Assembly (NCBI RefSeq): GCF_003261055.1
Contig: NZ_CP030073.1
Location: 2,480,001-2,544,000, forward strand
Reading direction: 5' to 3'
Length of the DNA stretch: 64,000 nt
Source: Streptomyces cadmiisoli
Lineage (GTDB): Bacteria; Actinomycetota; Actinomycetes; Streptomycetales; Streptomycetaceae
Shown in pieces: positions 42,259 through 54,897 of this stretch; the first letter of the stretch is position 1; every line of letters begins with the position of its first letter. The notes beneath the pieces were generated by a model. That model had not been told where the DNA came from and ran no database searches. It was given only the letters and a program-made list of their open reading frames with translations. Made by a program: the position numbers and the translations under genes.

Positions 42259-44004
42259 GTGCAGTTCGAGGTGTGGGCACCACAGGCCGGTCGAGTGACG
42301 CTCCATTGCGAGGGCGCCACGCGCGCGATGGGTCGGGATCCGGCCCGAGCGGGATGGTGGACCGGGGAAGCGGAGGCCGGCGACGGCGCGCGCTACGGGT
42401 ACGCGGTGGACGACGGCCCGGTGCGGCCCGACCCGCGCTCCCGCCGGCAGCCGGACGGTCCGGACGGGCTGAGCGCGGTCGTCGACCACGGGCGCCGTCC
42501 CTGGCGCACCGAGTGGTCCGGCCGCCCGTTGCAGGGTGCGGTCCTGTACGAGCTGCATGTGGGCACCTTCACGCCCGGGGGCACGCTGGACGCCGCCGCC
42601 GAACGGCTCGGCCACCTCGTCGAACTGGGCGTCACGCACCTCGAGTTGATGCCGCTGTGCCCGTTTCCCGGGCGGCACGGGTGGGGGTACGAGGGGGTCT
42701 CGCTGTGGGCGGTGCACGAGCCCTACGGCGGGCCCGCGGCGCTGAGAAGGTTCGTCGACCGGGCCCACGAACTCGGCCTGGGCGTGGTCCTGGACGTCGT
42801 GCACAACCACCTCGGTCCGTCCGGCAACCACCTCCCCGAGTTCGGTCCGTACTTCACCGACACGCACCACACCCCTTGGGGAGCGGCCGTCAATCTGGAC
42901 GCGCCCGGATCGGACGAGGTACGGGCCTTCCTGCTGGGCAGCGCCCTGGCGTGGCTGCGCGACTACCGGATCGACGGGCTGCGGCTGGACGCCGTGCACG
43001 CGCTGGCCGACACACGCGCGTGCCACTTCCTGGAGGAACTGTCGACCGCCGTGGACGCCCTGGCCGCGGAGACGGGACGTCCGCTGTTCCTCGTCGCCGA
43101 GTCCGATCTGAACGACCCGCGGATCATCACGGCCCGCGCGGACGGCGGGCTGGGGGTCACGGCGCAGTGGAACGACGACTTCCACCACGCGCTGCACACC
43201 GCGCTGACCGGCGAGGCCCAGGGCTACTACGCGGACTTCGCGCGGGCTCCGCTCGAGGCCCTCGCCAAGACGCTGACCGGCGGATACTTCCACGACGGCA
43301 CCTACTCCAGCTTCCGGGACCGGCACCACGGGCGTCCGCTGGACCGCGCCCGGGTAGCCGCGCACCGGCTGCTCGGCTACAGCCAGACCCACGACCAGGT
43401 GGGCAACCGCGCCCAGGGCGACCGCCTCTCCGCCACCCTCTCCCCCGGGCTGCTGGCCTGTGCGGCGACGGTCACGCTGACCGGGCCGTTCACGCCGATG
43501 CTGTTCATGGGCGAGGAGTGGGCGGCGGGTACGCCCTGGCAGTTCTTCACCGACCACACCGATCCCGAACTGGCGGAGGCCGTGCGACGCGGCAGGCGGC
43601 GGGAGTTCGCCGCGCACGGCTGGGCGGAGGAGGACGTTCCGGACCCGCAGGACCCGGCGACCCGGGACCGCTCCTGCCTCGACTGGTCCGAACCCGGGCA
43701 AGAGCCCCACGCGCGCGTGCTGGACTGGTACCGCCGGCTCGTCGCGCTCCGGCACGAACAACCCGACCTCACCGACCCGGATCTCGCCGACATGAAGGTG
43801 GCCCACGACGAGGAGGCCCGCTGGCTCGCCTTCCGGCGCGGGGACGTCTGCGTCGCGGTGAACCTGGGCAAGGAGGTCGCCGGGATCCCCCTGGGCACGC
43901 GTCCCGCGCGCGTGCTGGCGGCCTTCGAGCCGGTCGACACACCGGACGAGGAAGGGGTGCTGCGGCTGCCCGGCGAGTCGTGCGTGGTGCTGGAACAGCC
44001 GTGA
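42259..44004 (+). CDS. treZ: Malto-oligosyltrehalose trehalohydrolase
   Basis: This 581-residue GH13 enzyme releases trehalose from the product of TreY. It starts at GTG 42259 as QFEVWAPQAGRVTLHCEGAT, with an N-terminal CBM48-like domain. The catalytic set is Asp in DGLRLDAVHAL, Glu in LFLVAESDL and the HD pair in YSQTHDQVGNRAQG. FHDGTYSSFRDRHHGRP is a TreZ hallmark. The order glgX-treY-(M14-M14-FHA)-treZ shows a trehalose-from-glycogen route. It ends 27 bp before the convergent gene stop. Confidence 0.96.
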   Translation: MQFEVWAPQAGRVTLHCEGATRAMGRDPARAGWWTGEAEAGDGARYGYAVDDGPVRPDPRSRRQPDGPDGLSAVVDHGRRPWRTEWSGRPLQGAVLYELHVGTFTPGGTLDAAAERLGHLVELGVTHLELMPLCPFPGRHGWGYEGVSLWAVHEPYGGPAALRRFVDRAHELGLGVVLDVVHNHLGPSGNHLPEFGPYFTDTHHTPWGAAVNLDAPGSDEVRAFLLGSALAWLRDYRIDGLRLDAVHALADTRACHFLEELSTAVDALAAETGRPLFLVAESDLNDPRIITARADGGLGVTAQWNDDFHHALHTALTGEAQGYYADFARAPLEALAKTLTGGYFHDGTYSSFRDRHHGRPLDRARVAAHRLLGYSQTHDQVGNRAQGDRLSATLSPGLLACAATVTLTGPFTPMLFMGEEWAAGTPWQFFTDHTDPELAEAVRRGRRREFAAHGWAEEDVPDPQDPATRDRSCLDWSEPGQEPHARVLDWYRRLVALRHEQPDLTDPDLADMKVAHDEEARWLAFRRGDVCVAVNLGKEVAGIPLGTRPARVLAAFEPVDTPDEEGVLRLPGESCVVLEQP

Positions 44005-44031
44005 ACGGCTCCCGGCGTCAGCGGATCGCGC

Positions 44032-45003
44032 TCACAGCATGTCGTCGTCGGTGCCGTCCGTACCGTCCGCGCCCTCCTCGCGCAGTTCCGTGACGCGTTC
44101 CAGCAGGATCGCCTCCCAGGCGTGACGCAGGTGCGTCCGCAGCAGGGGGAGCGGTTCGTCGCTCCGCCCGGCGAGGTGTTCGCCGAGGCGTACGACGCTG
44201 TCGCAGCGGGCCAGCCACAGTCCGCGCAGACAGGGGCGGGCGCCGTAACCGGCGAGGGTGGCGGCGCGTACGGCGGCCGGGGAGCCGACCGCGAGGGCGA
44301 GCCCGGCGATGTCCTCGGCGGGGTCGCCGACGACCGTGTCGGCCCAGCCGAGGACCCCGCGCACCCGGCCGTCGGCACCGACCACGAGGTGGTCGCCGGT
44401 GAGTCCGTGGTGGACGAGGACCGCGGTGCCCCGCTGCGCGGCGAGCTGGACGGCGGCCGGCTGGGCGAGCTGCTGCATCAGCCCGGCGTCGAACTCGTCG
44501 GCGGCGGCCAGGCGTTGGGCGGCGCGGGCGGCGGCCCTGCGCAGCGACTCCAGGGAGCGGGCCGCGGAGCGCGGCACGCCCAGCGTCTCCGCCTGCCGCA
44601 CGGGCACCTCGCGCAGCCCGGAGAGCAGTCCTGCCAGATCGGCCTCGCCGACGGCGGAGACGTCGTGCTCCCGCGCCGAGCCGCCGGGCATCCTGGTGTC
44701 CAGCGTGAAGGTGAGCCCGGGGGCCCACTCGCCGTGCGCCACGCTGCTCGGCACGGCGACGGACAGGTGCGGGCGGACGAGGTCGCGCAGGCGCAGTTCC
44801 CGGCGCTGGCGTACGGCGGCCTCGCGATCGGGGGCCAGCCGCAGCACGTGACGGGTGCCGACCCACCACGTGGCGGCCCCGCCGGAGTCGGTGACCGGCC
44901 GGACGTCGGGCCCGGCGCCGGTCGCGCCTGCCGCGCCCTCCTTGAGCAGGGAACGGACGAGTCGGCGGACGGTGTCCGCGGTGGGTGTCGGTGCCTGGGT
45001 CAT
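44032..45003 (-). CDS. APH-fold protein lacking catalytic aspartates (possible pseudokinase)
   Basis: This 323-residue protein fits the aminoglycoside-phosphotransferase fold by layout: DSGGAATWWVGTRHVLRLAP as N-lobe, HHGLTGDHLVVGADGRVRGV at 198-217, and VVGDPAEDIAGLALA after it. The normal catalytic HGDLxxxN reads H198-H-G-L-T-G-D-H, and the metal-binding IDW reads L218-G-W. Both essential Asp positions therefore appear lost. It may bind nucleotide without phosphotransfer or act as a regulator. It starts ATG 45003 and its upstream neighbour is the M24 peptidase gene (48 bp), so co-transcription is likely. Confidence 0.78.
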   Translation of the reverse strand: MTQAPTPTADTVRRLVRSLLKEGAAGATGAGPDVRPVTDSGGAATWWVGTRHVLRLAPDREAAVRQRRELRLRDLVRPHLSVAVPSSVAHGEWAPGLTFTLDTRMPGGSAREHDVSAVGEADLAGLLSGLREVPVRQAETLGVPRSAARSLESLRRAAARAAQRLAAADEFDAGLMQQLAQPAAVQLAAQRGTAVLVHHGLTGDHLVVGADGRVRGVLGWADTVVGDPAEDIAGLALAVGSPAAVRAATLAGYGARPCLRGLWLARCDSVVRLGEHLAGRSDEPLPLLRTHLRHAWEAILLERVTELREEGADGTDGTDDDML

Positions 45004-45051
45004 GGTGGGGCCGTCGTCACTCGGGTGCGTGGCAGGGGCGCTGGGGTGCGG

Positions 45052-46179
45052 TCAGTCCACTATGACCAGCTCGCGCGTGGTGTCGTTGAGGCGGCGGCCG
45101 CCGTCCTCGGTCACCGTCACGATGTCCTCGATGCGCACTCCGAAGCGGCCCGGCAGGTAGATGCCCGGCTCCACGGAGAAGCACATCCCGGGTACCAGGG
45201 GCTGCTCCTCGCCCTCGATCATGTACGGGGGTTCGTGGGTCGTGACGCCGATGCCGTGCCCGGTGCGGTGGATGAAGTACTCGCCGTACCCGGCGTCGGC
45301 GATCACCGCACGCGCGGCCCGGTCGACCTCCTGGCAGGCGACACCGGGCCGCACCGCCCGGAAGCCCGCCTCCTGGGCCTCGCGCACGAGGTCGTGGACC
45401 CGGCGCTCCTCCTCGGTCGGTTCGCCGACATGGACGGTGCGGGAGGTGTCGGATCCGTAGCCGTCCTTGAGGCCGCCGAAGTCGAGGACGACCATGTCGC
45501 CGGGTTCGATGACGCGGTCGCCGACCTCATGGTGCGGGTCGGCGCCGTTCGGGCCGGAGGCGACGATGGTGAAGTCGACCTGCTCGTGCCCGGACCGGCG
45601 CAGCAGTCCGGCGAGGTCGCGGGCGAGGTCGGACTCGCGGCGGCCGGCGAAGCGGACGGTCCGGATCTCCTCGAAGGCCTGGTCGGCGGCGGCACCAGCG
45701 GCCGCGAGCAGTTCCAGCTCGGCGGCGTCCTTGACGGCGCGCAGCATCGGCAGGGCCTCGGTGAAGGAGGCGTAGGAGCTGCCGGGCAGGGCGTTCTGCA
45801 GGCCCAGCAGGTGCATGGCCCAGGTGTTGTCGCTGACCCCGAGGCGTCCCGCGGCGTCGAGGAGGGCGGCGGCGGTGGCGTAGGGGCCCTTGCCGTCGGT
45901 CCAGTCGCGCAGGGTCAGTGCGGGGGCGCCCGGGGCCTTCGCGGCGTCGGGGGCCTCCAGGGTGGGGACGACCAGGACGGGGTCCTGCCCGGCGGCGAGG
46001 ATCAGCACCGTGAGCCGCTCGGTGATCGCGGTGGGCGCGTAGCCGGTGAGCCACACCAGGTCCGGGCCGGGCGCCACCAGCAGCCCGGCGAGCCCGGCGT
46101 CCTCGGCCGCCCGCGCCGCGCGCTCCAGACGGGCCCTGTAGTCGTCGGCGGTGAAGCGCGCAACCGCGGTGCCGGTCAT
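45052..46179 (-). CDS. Xaa-Pro aminopeptidase-like M24 metallopeptidase
   Basis: This 375-residue cytoplasmic enzyme has an N-terminal creatinase-like domain (~1-140: ADDYRARLERAARAAEDAGL, VWLTGYAPTAITERLTV) and a C-terminal pita-bread catalytic domain. The metal ligands are visible: Asp in VVLDFGGLKDGYGSDTSRTV, His in HRTGHGIGV, Glu in CFSVEPGIYLPGRFGVRIED and the final Glu there. It removes N-terminal residues next to proline, or acts as proline dipeptidase. The ATG at 46179 is used; the frame extends upstream to 46401 without coding quality. It sits ahead of the APH-like gene in a likely two-gene unit. Confidence 0.93.
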   Translation of the reverse strand: MTGTAVARFTADDYRARLERAARAAEDAGLAGLLVAPGPDLVWLTGYAPTAITERLTVLILAAGQDPVLVVPTLEAPDAAKAPGAPALTLRDWTDGKGPYATAAALLDAAGRLGVSDNTWAMHLLGLQNALPGSSYASFTEALPMLRAVKDAAELELLAAAGAAADQAFEEIRTVRFAGRRESDLARDLAGLLRRSGHEQVDFTIVASGPNGADPHHEVGDRVIEPGDMVVLDFGGLKDGYGSDTSRTVHVGEPTEEERRVHDLVREAQEAGFRAVRPGVACQEVDRAARAVIADAGYGEYFIHRTGHGIGVTTHEPPYMIEGEEQPLVPGMCFSVEPGIYLPGRFGVRIEDIVTVTEDGGRRLNDTTRELVIVD

Positions 46180-46321
46180 CCGGGGCCTCCTCGAACCGAT
46201 ACGGGTACCACGGGCAGCATCCTGCCCGTCCCGGGAGGGCCGCGCGAGCGGATGAGCCGGAGTTTCGGGCTCGGGACGGCCCGGGACCGGCGGGAGCACC
46301 CGGCGGCACCCCGTGCCGCCT

Positions 46322-46346
46322 AATGGTTCACCATTGCGCAACCATT
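46322..46346. promoter_or_regulatory. AATGGT-TC-ACCATT palindrome upstream of the M24 gene
   Basis: Perfect 6-bp arms occupy 46322-46335. An extra half-site AACCATT follows at 46340-46346 and ACCAT at about 46374. It lies about 145 bp upstream of the M24 start in a 277-bp gap, and is AT-rich in a GC-rich background, as operators often are. Confidence 0.45.
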
Positions 46347-46456
46347 TCAGCTGACGTCTGCAAGTCGGCTCACCATCAATCACCTTCCCGGGCGAACACA
46401 CCGCTGGTCCGGTGGGGACATCGACGCGCGACGTCCGACCGGCGCCTTCCGGGTGG

Positions 46457-47077
46457 TCATGTGACGACCCCCGGGCGCACCGTCAACTGCTGGTACCCGC
46501 CGCTCTCGTGGAGCACCGTCACGACGACCTCCTCGCCCGGCCGCGCCGCACGCACCGCACGGGCCAGATCCGCGGCGGACTCGACGGGGCGGCCGCCGAA
46601 GGTGAGCAGCACGTCCCCGCGCACCAGGCCCGCCGCGTGACCGGGGCCCGGGAGGTGCACGCCCACGACCAGGGCGCCCGACTTCTCCGCGTCCACGACC
46701 TCGACGGCCAGCGTGGCGCCGACGGCGGCCGGTGACGGCGGTGCCTTCGGTACGGGTCCCACGGACGCCCCTGGCCCCGGCGGGGCGGAGGGACCGGTGC
46801 GGGCGCCCGGCGCCGGCGGCCCGGCCTGCCCCGCCTCGCCCGCCTGGCGCTGGAGTTCCGCGAGCCTGCTCATGCCGATCACCGTGGCACCCACCGTGCC
46901 CAGCCCGATGCCGGACAGCACCAGTACCGTCCCGAGCAGCAGGCCGAGCGACAGGGTCGTGAGCCGCCGCCCGCGCCGGCGCGCGGCGTGCGGCCGACGG
47001 GCGGGGCCCGCACTCGCATCGCCGTCGCCCGGTTCGCGACCCGGCATCGGCTTGGGACGCAACGCAGTCTGTTCCAT
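46457..47077 (-). CDS. Membrane-anchored PDZ domain protein
   Basis: This 206-residue protein has a basic cytoplasmic tail (~1-40), a single membrane helix at residues ~42-68 (LSLGLLLGTVLVLSGIGLGT), a Gly/Pro-rich linker (about 85-120) and one PDZ domain (~120-200). PDZ features are LVVGVHLPGPGHAAGLVRGD, VLLTFGGRPVESAADLARAV and a final strand EVVVTVLHESGGYQQ. There is no protease domain, unlike HtrA. It probably scaffolds extracytoplasmic proteins. It is divergent from the unknown gene at 47349. It might share promoter signals with the M24 gene downstream. Confidence 0.85.
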   Translation of the reverse strand: MEQTALRPKPMPGREPGDGDASAGPARRPHAARRRGRRLTTLSLGLLLGTVLVLSGIGLGTVGATVIGMSRLAELQRQAGEAGQAGPPAPGARTGPSAPPGPGASVGPVPKAPPSPAAVGATLAVEVVDAEKSGALVVGVHLPGPGHAAGLVRGDVLLTFGGRPVESAADLARAVRAARPGEEVVVTVLHESGGYQQLTVRPGVVT

Positions 47078-47348
47078 GGTTCGCCTCCGGGTGGTGCACT
47101 ACCCGGCGTACCGGTGCGCGACGAGTCACGAACGAGTGAGACTGACGGCCCGTCAAGGATGGAACTGCCGCTCCGAGTGGCGCGCGACGGCACGTCGCGG
47201 GCGGCTCCGCGACACCCGGACCCGGTACGGCCTCCACCCCGACAGCCCTACCTCGCACACCGGTCCACACTCCACGGATCACCGCTCCGGCCCCCGCCGT
47301 GATCCGCGCCCGGACCCGTTGTCACTGCCGCCTGTTACTTTCTGTGAC

Positions 47349-51225
<3,877 letters not shown>

Positions 51226-52398
51226 TCAGGCCCTGACCTGGATCAGGGCGTGCGTGCCGCCGGTCCGCCAGCGAGGGCCTTCGGCGGCGTCCAGCGCGGT
51301 CACGGTGCGGGTGTCGAGTCCGCAGATCACGTCGGACTTCAGGGTGCGCAGGGCGGCGACCGGGCCGGGGAAGTGTCCGGTGAGGTCCGCGAACGGTGTC
51401 GTCGGGGCCCACAGCCGGTCGCCGACGAGCCGGCGGTAGTTGAGGTCGCCCTTCACGATCGTCACCGTGGCCGAGGCGAACTCGGCCCGCAGGTCGTCCG
51501 GCATCTCGGCGTACGGCAGCGGACCGCAGGAGAAGGGGTGGGCGCGCACGGTGAGACGGCCGTCGGTCAGCGCCTGCCACAGCCTGCGGCCGTGCGTGGC
51601 GGCCGCGCCCGGTGCCGCCGTCAGCCGGCGCAGTGCGTCGAGGACGTCGGCCGGGGTGGCGTCGGAGACGTAGTACGGGTGCGGCTTGACGTGCAGGACG
51701 GCCCGTTCGACACGGCTTCCGGCGAGCAGACGGGAGACGAGGAGCAGGTCCGGGACGAGTTCGCGGCCGGCGTTGTCCGCGATGAGGTACAGGGTGCCCG
51801 CGCCGGACGGCGGAAGCAGGGACCACAGGGTGTCGCTGTCGTCGGCGACCAGGGCGGGGACGGCGGCCGGGGTGTCGGAGGTTTCGGCGGACAGCCGGAA
51901 TCCGAGGTCGGCGCGGTTGCCCCAGAGCGAGCCGTGCAGCAGCGCACGGTCCTGTTCGTCGGCCGTGAGGTCCGCCAGGCCGTCGAGCGCGGCGAGTTCC
52001 TCGTCCGTCCGGGCCGAGTCGAGTTCGGCGAGCTTGTCGGGGCGGAAGGGGTCGATGCCCTGCCAGGGTCCGGGGGCGAAGTGGCCGACGGCTTCGAGGA
52101 GGCAGCGGTAGAAGTAGCTCTCGGACCACAGCCACGGCACGTCGAACCAGGAACGCCCGGCGTAGGTGTCGAGCCCCCAGGCGCCCCAGCGGTCCCGGTC
52201 GTGCGCGTCGGCCGGCAGCGGTTCGATCGCACCCTCGGTGCAGCTCACGAGCAGCGCGTCCAGCGCGCGCCGCCGGTCGGGACCGTAGGGGAAGGCCCCG
52301 CGCACCTGCCGGATGATCGCGGGATGCCGTTCGGCGAGCACGCTGTGCGGGAAGGAACCGGGTTCGTCGCCGAGGAGCAGGGGCGCGGTGGCGGGCAT
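51226..52398 (-). CDS. DUF89/ARMT1-type damage-control phosphatase
   Basis: This 390-residue protein is read as a DUF89/ARMT1-like metal-dependent phosphatase. Features are GSLWGNRADLGFRLS, LIADNAGRELVPDLLLVS (Asp and Asn metal ligands), LHVKPHPYYVSDATPADVLD and IVKGDLNYRRLVGD. Such enzymes act on phosphometabolites such as damaged sugar phosphates. ATG 52398 is preferred, though GTG 52407 is in frame. It lies between the geosmin synthase and the receptor gene, same strand as both, with a 22-bp gap to the receptor, so it may be co-transcribed with the GBL receptor. Confidence 0.85.
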   Translation of the reverse strand: MPATAPLLLGDEPGSFPHSVLAERHPAIIRQVRGAFPYGPDRRRALDALLVSCTEGAIEPLPADAHDRDRWGAWGLDTYAGRSWFDVPWLWSESYFYRCLLEAVGHFAPGPWQGIDPFRPDKLAELDSARTDEELAALDGLADLTADEQDRALLHGSLWGNRADLGFRLSAETSDTPAAVPALVADDSDTLWSLLPPSGAGTLYLIADNAGRELVPDLLLVSRLLAGSRVERAVLHVKPHPYYVSDATPADVLDALRRLTAAPGAAATHGRRLWQALTDGRLTVRAHPFSCGPLPYAEMPDDLRAEFASATVTIVKGDLNYRRLVGDRLWAPTTPFADLTGHFPGPVAALRTLKSDVICGLDTRTVTALDAAEGPRWRTGGTHALIQVRA

Positions 52399-52420
52399 GC
52401 GGCTCACCGTATCGCGCGGT

Positions 52421-53068
52421 TCAGCCGATTCTGATCTCCCGCTCCAGGTGCGTGGCGAGGGCGAGATAGCGCGGTCGCCTGGTCACCGGTACGAGGCCGC
52501 GGATCAGGACGTACCACATCTCGGTCACCCGGCGGGGCAGCCGGAGCTGCGACTCCAGGGTGCGGCCCGTGACGCGTATACCGACGAAGAAGCTGACCAG
52601 GGAGTGGGTGACGACGTCGATGTCGACGTCGGGGTGGATGTCGGACTCCTTGACGGCGCCGAGCAGTCTGCGCGAGACGATCTCCCGCCACTCGGTGAAC
52701 GGGTGCGGCAGTGGGGGCCGCACTCCCACACCCCCGGTGGCCAGGCGCAGTCCGGCCCGGGCGACGGGGCCCTCGACGGTCAGCCGGGTCAGGCCGAAGG
52801 TGATGCGCATCAGGGCCTCCAGCGACGAGCAGTCCCAGCCGTCCACCTCGCGGGCGAGCCGGCGCAGGGCCTGCGACTGGAGTTCCATGATGGCGTGCGC
52901 CAGGTCCTCCTTGGCCGCGAAGTGGAAGTACAGCGCGCCTTTGGTGACCTCGGCGTGCTCGACGATGTCGCTGAGGCTGGTCGACTCGTAACCATGACGG
53001 TCGAACAGGTCGGCAGCGGCCGTGATGATCGTCGCGCGGGTCTGTTCGGCTCGTAACTGCCTCGCCAT
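52421..53068 (-). CDS. cprB: CprB-like gamma-butyrolactone receptor (TetR family)
   Basis: This 215-residue protein has the same length as S. coelicolor CprB and similar sequence as I recall it (MARQLRAEQTRATII, VTKGALYFHFAAKEDLAHAI, RPPLPHPFTEWREI). The N-terminal HTH occupies ~8-55. W127 corresponds to the conserved ligand-pocket tryptophan of ArpA/CprB. It represses by binding ARE sites and is released by a GBL. Its gene follows the AfsA-type synthase gene on the same strand with 63 bp between, where an ARE-like palindrome lies. It is probably autoregulated. The geosmin synthase gene nearby matches S. coelicolor gene order, as I remember it. Confidence 0.85.
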   Translation of the reverse strand: MARQLRAEQTRATIITAAADLFDRHGYESTSLSDIVEHAEVTKGALYFHFAAKEDLAHAIMELQSQALRRLAREVDGWDCSSLEALMRITFGLTRLTVEGPVARAGLRLATGGVGVRPPLPHPFTEWREIVSRRLLGAVKESDIHPDVDIDVVTHSLVSFFVGIRVTGRTLESQLRLPRRVTEMWYVLIRGLVPVTRRPRYLALATHLEREIRIG

Positions 53069-53087
53069 CGGCTGGACTCCCTGAAAT

Positions 53088-53111
53088 AAAAACGGGTTAC
53101 GCCGTTTGTTT
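53088..53111. promoter_or_regulatory. ARE-like palindrome upstream of cprB
   Basis: AAAAACGGGTTACGCC with GTTTGTTT forms an imperfect palindrome (arms AAAAACGG and CCGTTTGTTT), like autoregulatory elements bound by GBL receptors. It lies between the AfsA-type stop and the cprB start, 20 bp upstream of the start. Autorepression of cprB is likely. Confidence 0.6.
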
Positions 53112-53131
53112 ATTGCACCGCCAACGATAGC

Positions 53132-54034
53132 TCACTCGTCGATGACGCCCACCTGGCACTCGAAGACCTTCGCCCCCTCTTGTGTGGCCAACACGTTCAC
53201 CCCGCCCCCCTGTTGCTCCTCGGCCTCGATCCAGACGGGTTCGTCCAGTTCGGCGTAGCGATGGAAGACCGCGTGGAAGGAGGCGGGTGGGCCGGTCTTC
53301 GCCGCTCCGGCCCAGGCGGCCTGGCGGGCGGCCTCCAGCAGGAGCATGCCGGGCGCGTGGTCGAGAGGGTGGTCGAAAAAAACAGCATGTCCCGTATCAA
53401 TTCGCAGTTGCCAGCGGTCGTCGCGCTCCGTCGGAGCCAGTACGACGTCCGCGGGCAGGGCGCGGCCCACGGTGTCCGCGGGCAGTCCGGGCGGCACGGA
53501 CCGGGCGGACACGGTGTCGGGGGTGCGGCCGCCGCGCAGACGGCGGTAGACGGAGTCGCCGACGCAGGTGAAGGCCACTCTCGCGGACGCCACGTGCGCG
53601 CCCTCCACGTGGACTTCGGCGGTGTAGCGGGCGCCGGCCGTCCTGCCGCCGCGGTGACGCACTTCGGCGAAGTCGAGTTCGACGACGGGTTCGGCCGGTA
53701 CGGGACCGAGCGTCAAATGCTCAGGAAATGTGTCCACTTCGAACTGCTGGAGCACGAAATGGAACCCCAGTGGTACGTCGTACTCGGTGTGCGCGATCAG
53801 TGTCCCGGCCTGGCGCACCGTCTCCACGACGAGCAGCGGCTCGTAGGCGGAGCGGTCGGAGGACACGTGTAACCCGTGTGCGCGCGGCCACTGGGCGGAG
53901 ACCGAGAATCGGTCCTCACCGTTCCGTTTCCAGTCGGTCAGGAAGGTCTCGGCGACGGCGGCCCGGTGGACGAACTGCCGGGGGACGGTCGCCATCAGGG
54001 ACGGGGTTTCGGCAAGCTGCCGCGGTTGAGGCAT
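53132..54034 (-). CDS. AfsA-type gamma-butyrolactone biosynthesis protein
   Basis: This 300-residue protein has two AfsA hotdog repeats (~15-150 and ~180-295). Diagnostic residues are seen in RQFVHRAAVAETFLTDW, YEPLLVVETVRQAGTLIAH and PLDHAPGMLLLEAARQAAW. AfsA condenses dihydroxyacetone phosphate with a beta-ketoacyl-ACP, giving GBL precursors. It is divergent from the second receptor gene across 188 bp containing an ARE-like site, and is followed by cprB. GBLs made here would act on one or both receptors. The ATG at 54034 starts MPQPRQLAETPSLMATVPRQ. Confidence 0.93.
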   Translation of the reverse strand: MPQPRQLAETPSLMATVPRQFVHRAAVAETFLTDWKRNGEDRFSVSAQWPRAHGLHVSSDRSAYEPLLVVETVRQAGTLIAHTEYDVPLGFHFVLQQFEVDTFPEHLTLGPVPAEPVVELDFAEVRHRGGRTAGARYTAEVHVEGAHVASARVAFTCVGDSVYRRLRGGRTPDTVSARSVPPGLPADTVGRALPADVVLAPTERDDRWQLRIDTGHAVFFDHPLDHAPGMLLLEAARQAAWAGAAKTGPPASFHAVFHRYAELDEPVWIEAEEQQGGGVNVLATQEGAKVFECQVGVIDE

Positions 54035-54097
54035 GTCTCTCCTACGGTCCCCCGAGAGCCAGGCGAACGGTGAGGTGTCCGCCGCGGGTGGCTGCCA

Positions 54098-54123
54098 GAA
54101 TACGAGGCGACCGGTTTGTTTTC
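54098..54123. promoter_or_regulatory. ARE-like palindrome between afsA-type gene and second receptor
   Basis: GAATACGAGGCGA (54098-54110) faces CCGGTTTGTTTTC (54111-54123), 8 of 13 positions complementary. CCGGTTTGTTTT is a close ARE half-site. It lies 64 bp from the AfsA-type start and 99 bp from the receptor start, suited to control both divergent genes. Confidence 0.6.
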
Positions 54124-54222
54124 AATGAGATCACTCCGTAGCACTCTATGATCGGGGCAGTTCTGGCACGATGTGGCGCCCATGGCAGTAACCGGCCAAC
54201 TGGGCGCCGGGGAGGGTCTCTC

Positions 54223-54897
54223 ATGGCGAAACAGGAGCGCGCCATCAGGACACGCAGGGCGATCCTGGAAGCGGCGGGCGCGGTCTTCGACGAGCACGGC
54301 TACACCACGACCACCATCGCCATGGTTCTGGAGCGTGCCGAAGTCACCAAAGGCGCGCTGTACTTCCATTTTCCCTCCAAGGAATCGCTCGCTCAGGCGG
54401 TCCTCGACGAGCAGGTGCCGTTCGGCGCGATTCCCTCGCAGCCCTGCAAGTTGCAGGAGGTCATCGACATCACGTTCGTCGTCGGCCAGCGGCTGCTGAG
54501 CAACGCGCTGCTGCGCGGCAGCGTGCGGCTGGCGGTGGATCAGTGCGCGCCGCCCGGGGTCGACCACACCGGACCGTTCCGGCAGTGGGCCGACCATCTG
54601 ACACCGCTGATGGAACAGGCCCGCAGACAGGGGGAGTTGCTGCCGACGGTGGACCCCCGGGACACGGTGGAGCTGCTGGTGGGCTCGTTCACCGGCATCC
54701 AGTTGATGGCACGCGCCCTGACCGGTCGCGCCGATCTGGGCCGGCGGCTGTCCGTGCTGTGGTCCCACATGCTGCCGAGCATCGCGGTGCCGGGTCTGCT
54801 GCTGGGCCTCGACAGCCGGGCGGACCGGGGCGCGCGGGTCCTCGGTTCGCTCGACTCCCTCGAACCGCTCGACCCGCTCGCCAGGGCGGTCTCGTGA
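54223..54897 (+). CDS. Second gamma-butyrolactone receptor-like TetR regulator
   Basis: This 224-residue protein starts MAKQERAIRTRRAILEAAGA at ATG 54223; the longer frame to 54148 is rejected. The HTH recognition segment EVTKGALYFHF is shared with the CprB-like protein, implying similar ARE-type targets. W122 (FRQWADHLTPL) matches the ligand-pocket Trp. The ligand-binding half is otherwise divergent. It may be a true receptor or a pseudo-receptor. The stop overlaps the downstream reductase start by 4 bp. It is divergent from the AfsA-type gene, like scbR/scbA pairs. Confidence 0.88.
   Translation: MAKQERAIRTRRAILEAAGAVFDEHGYTTTTIAMVLERAEVTKGALYFHFPSKESLAQAVLDEQVPFGAIPSQPCKLQEVIDITFVVGQRLLSNALLRGSVRLAVDQCAPPGVDHTGPFRQWADHLTPLMEQARRQGELLPTVDPRDTVELLVGSFTGIQLMARALTGRADLGRRLSVLWSHMLPSIAVPGLLLGLDSRADRGARVLGSLDSLEPLDPLARAVS

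Noticed and set aside
53197..53571. Short frames within the AfsA-type gene
   Set aside because: They lie in other frames of a well-supported gene and have no independent evidence.
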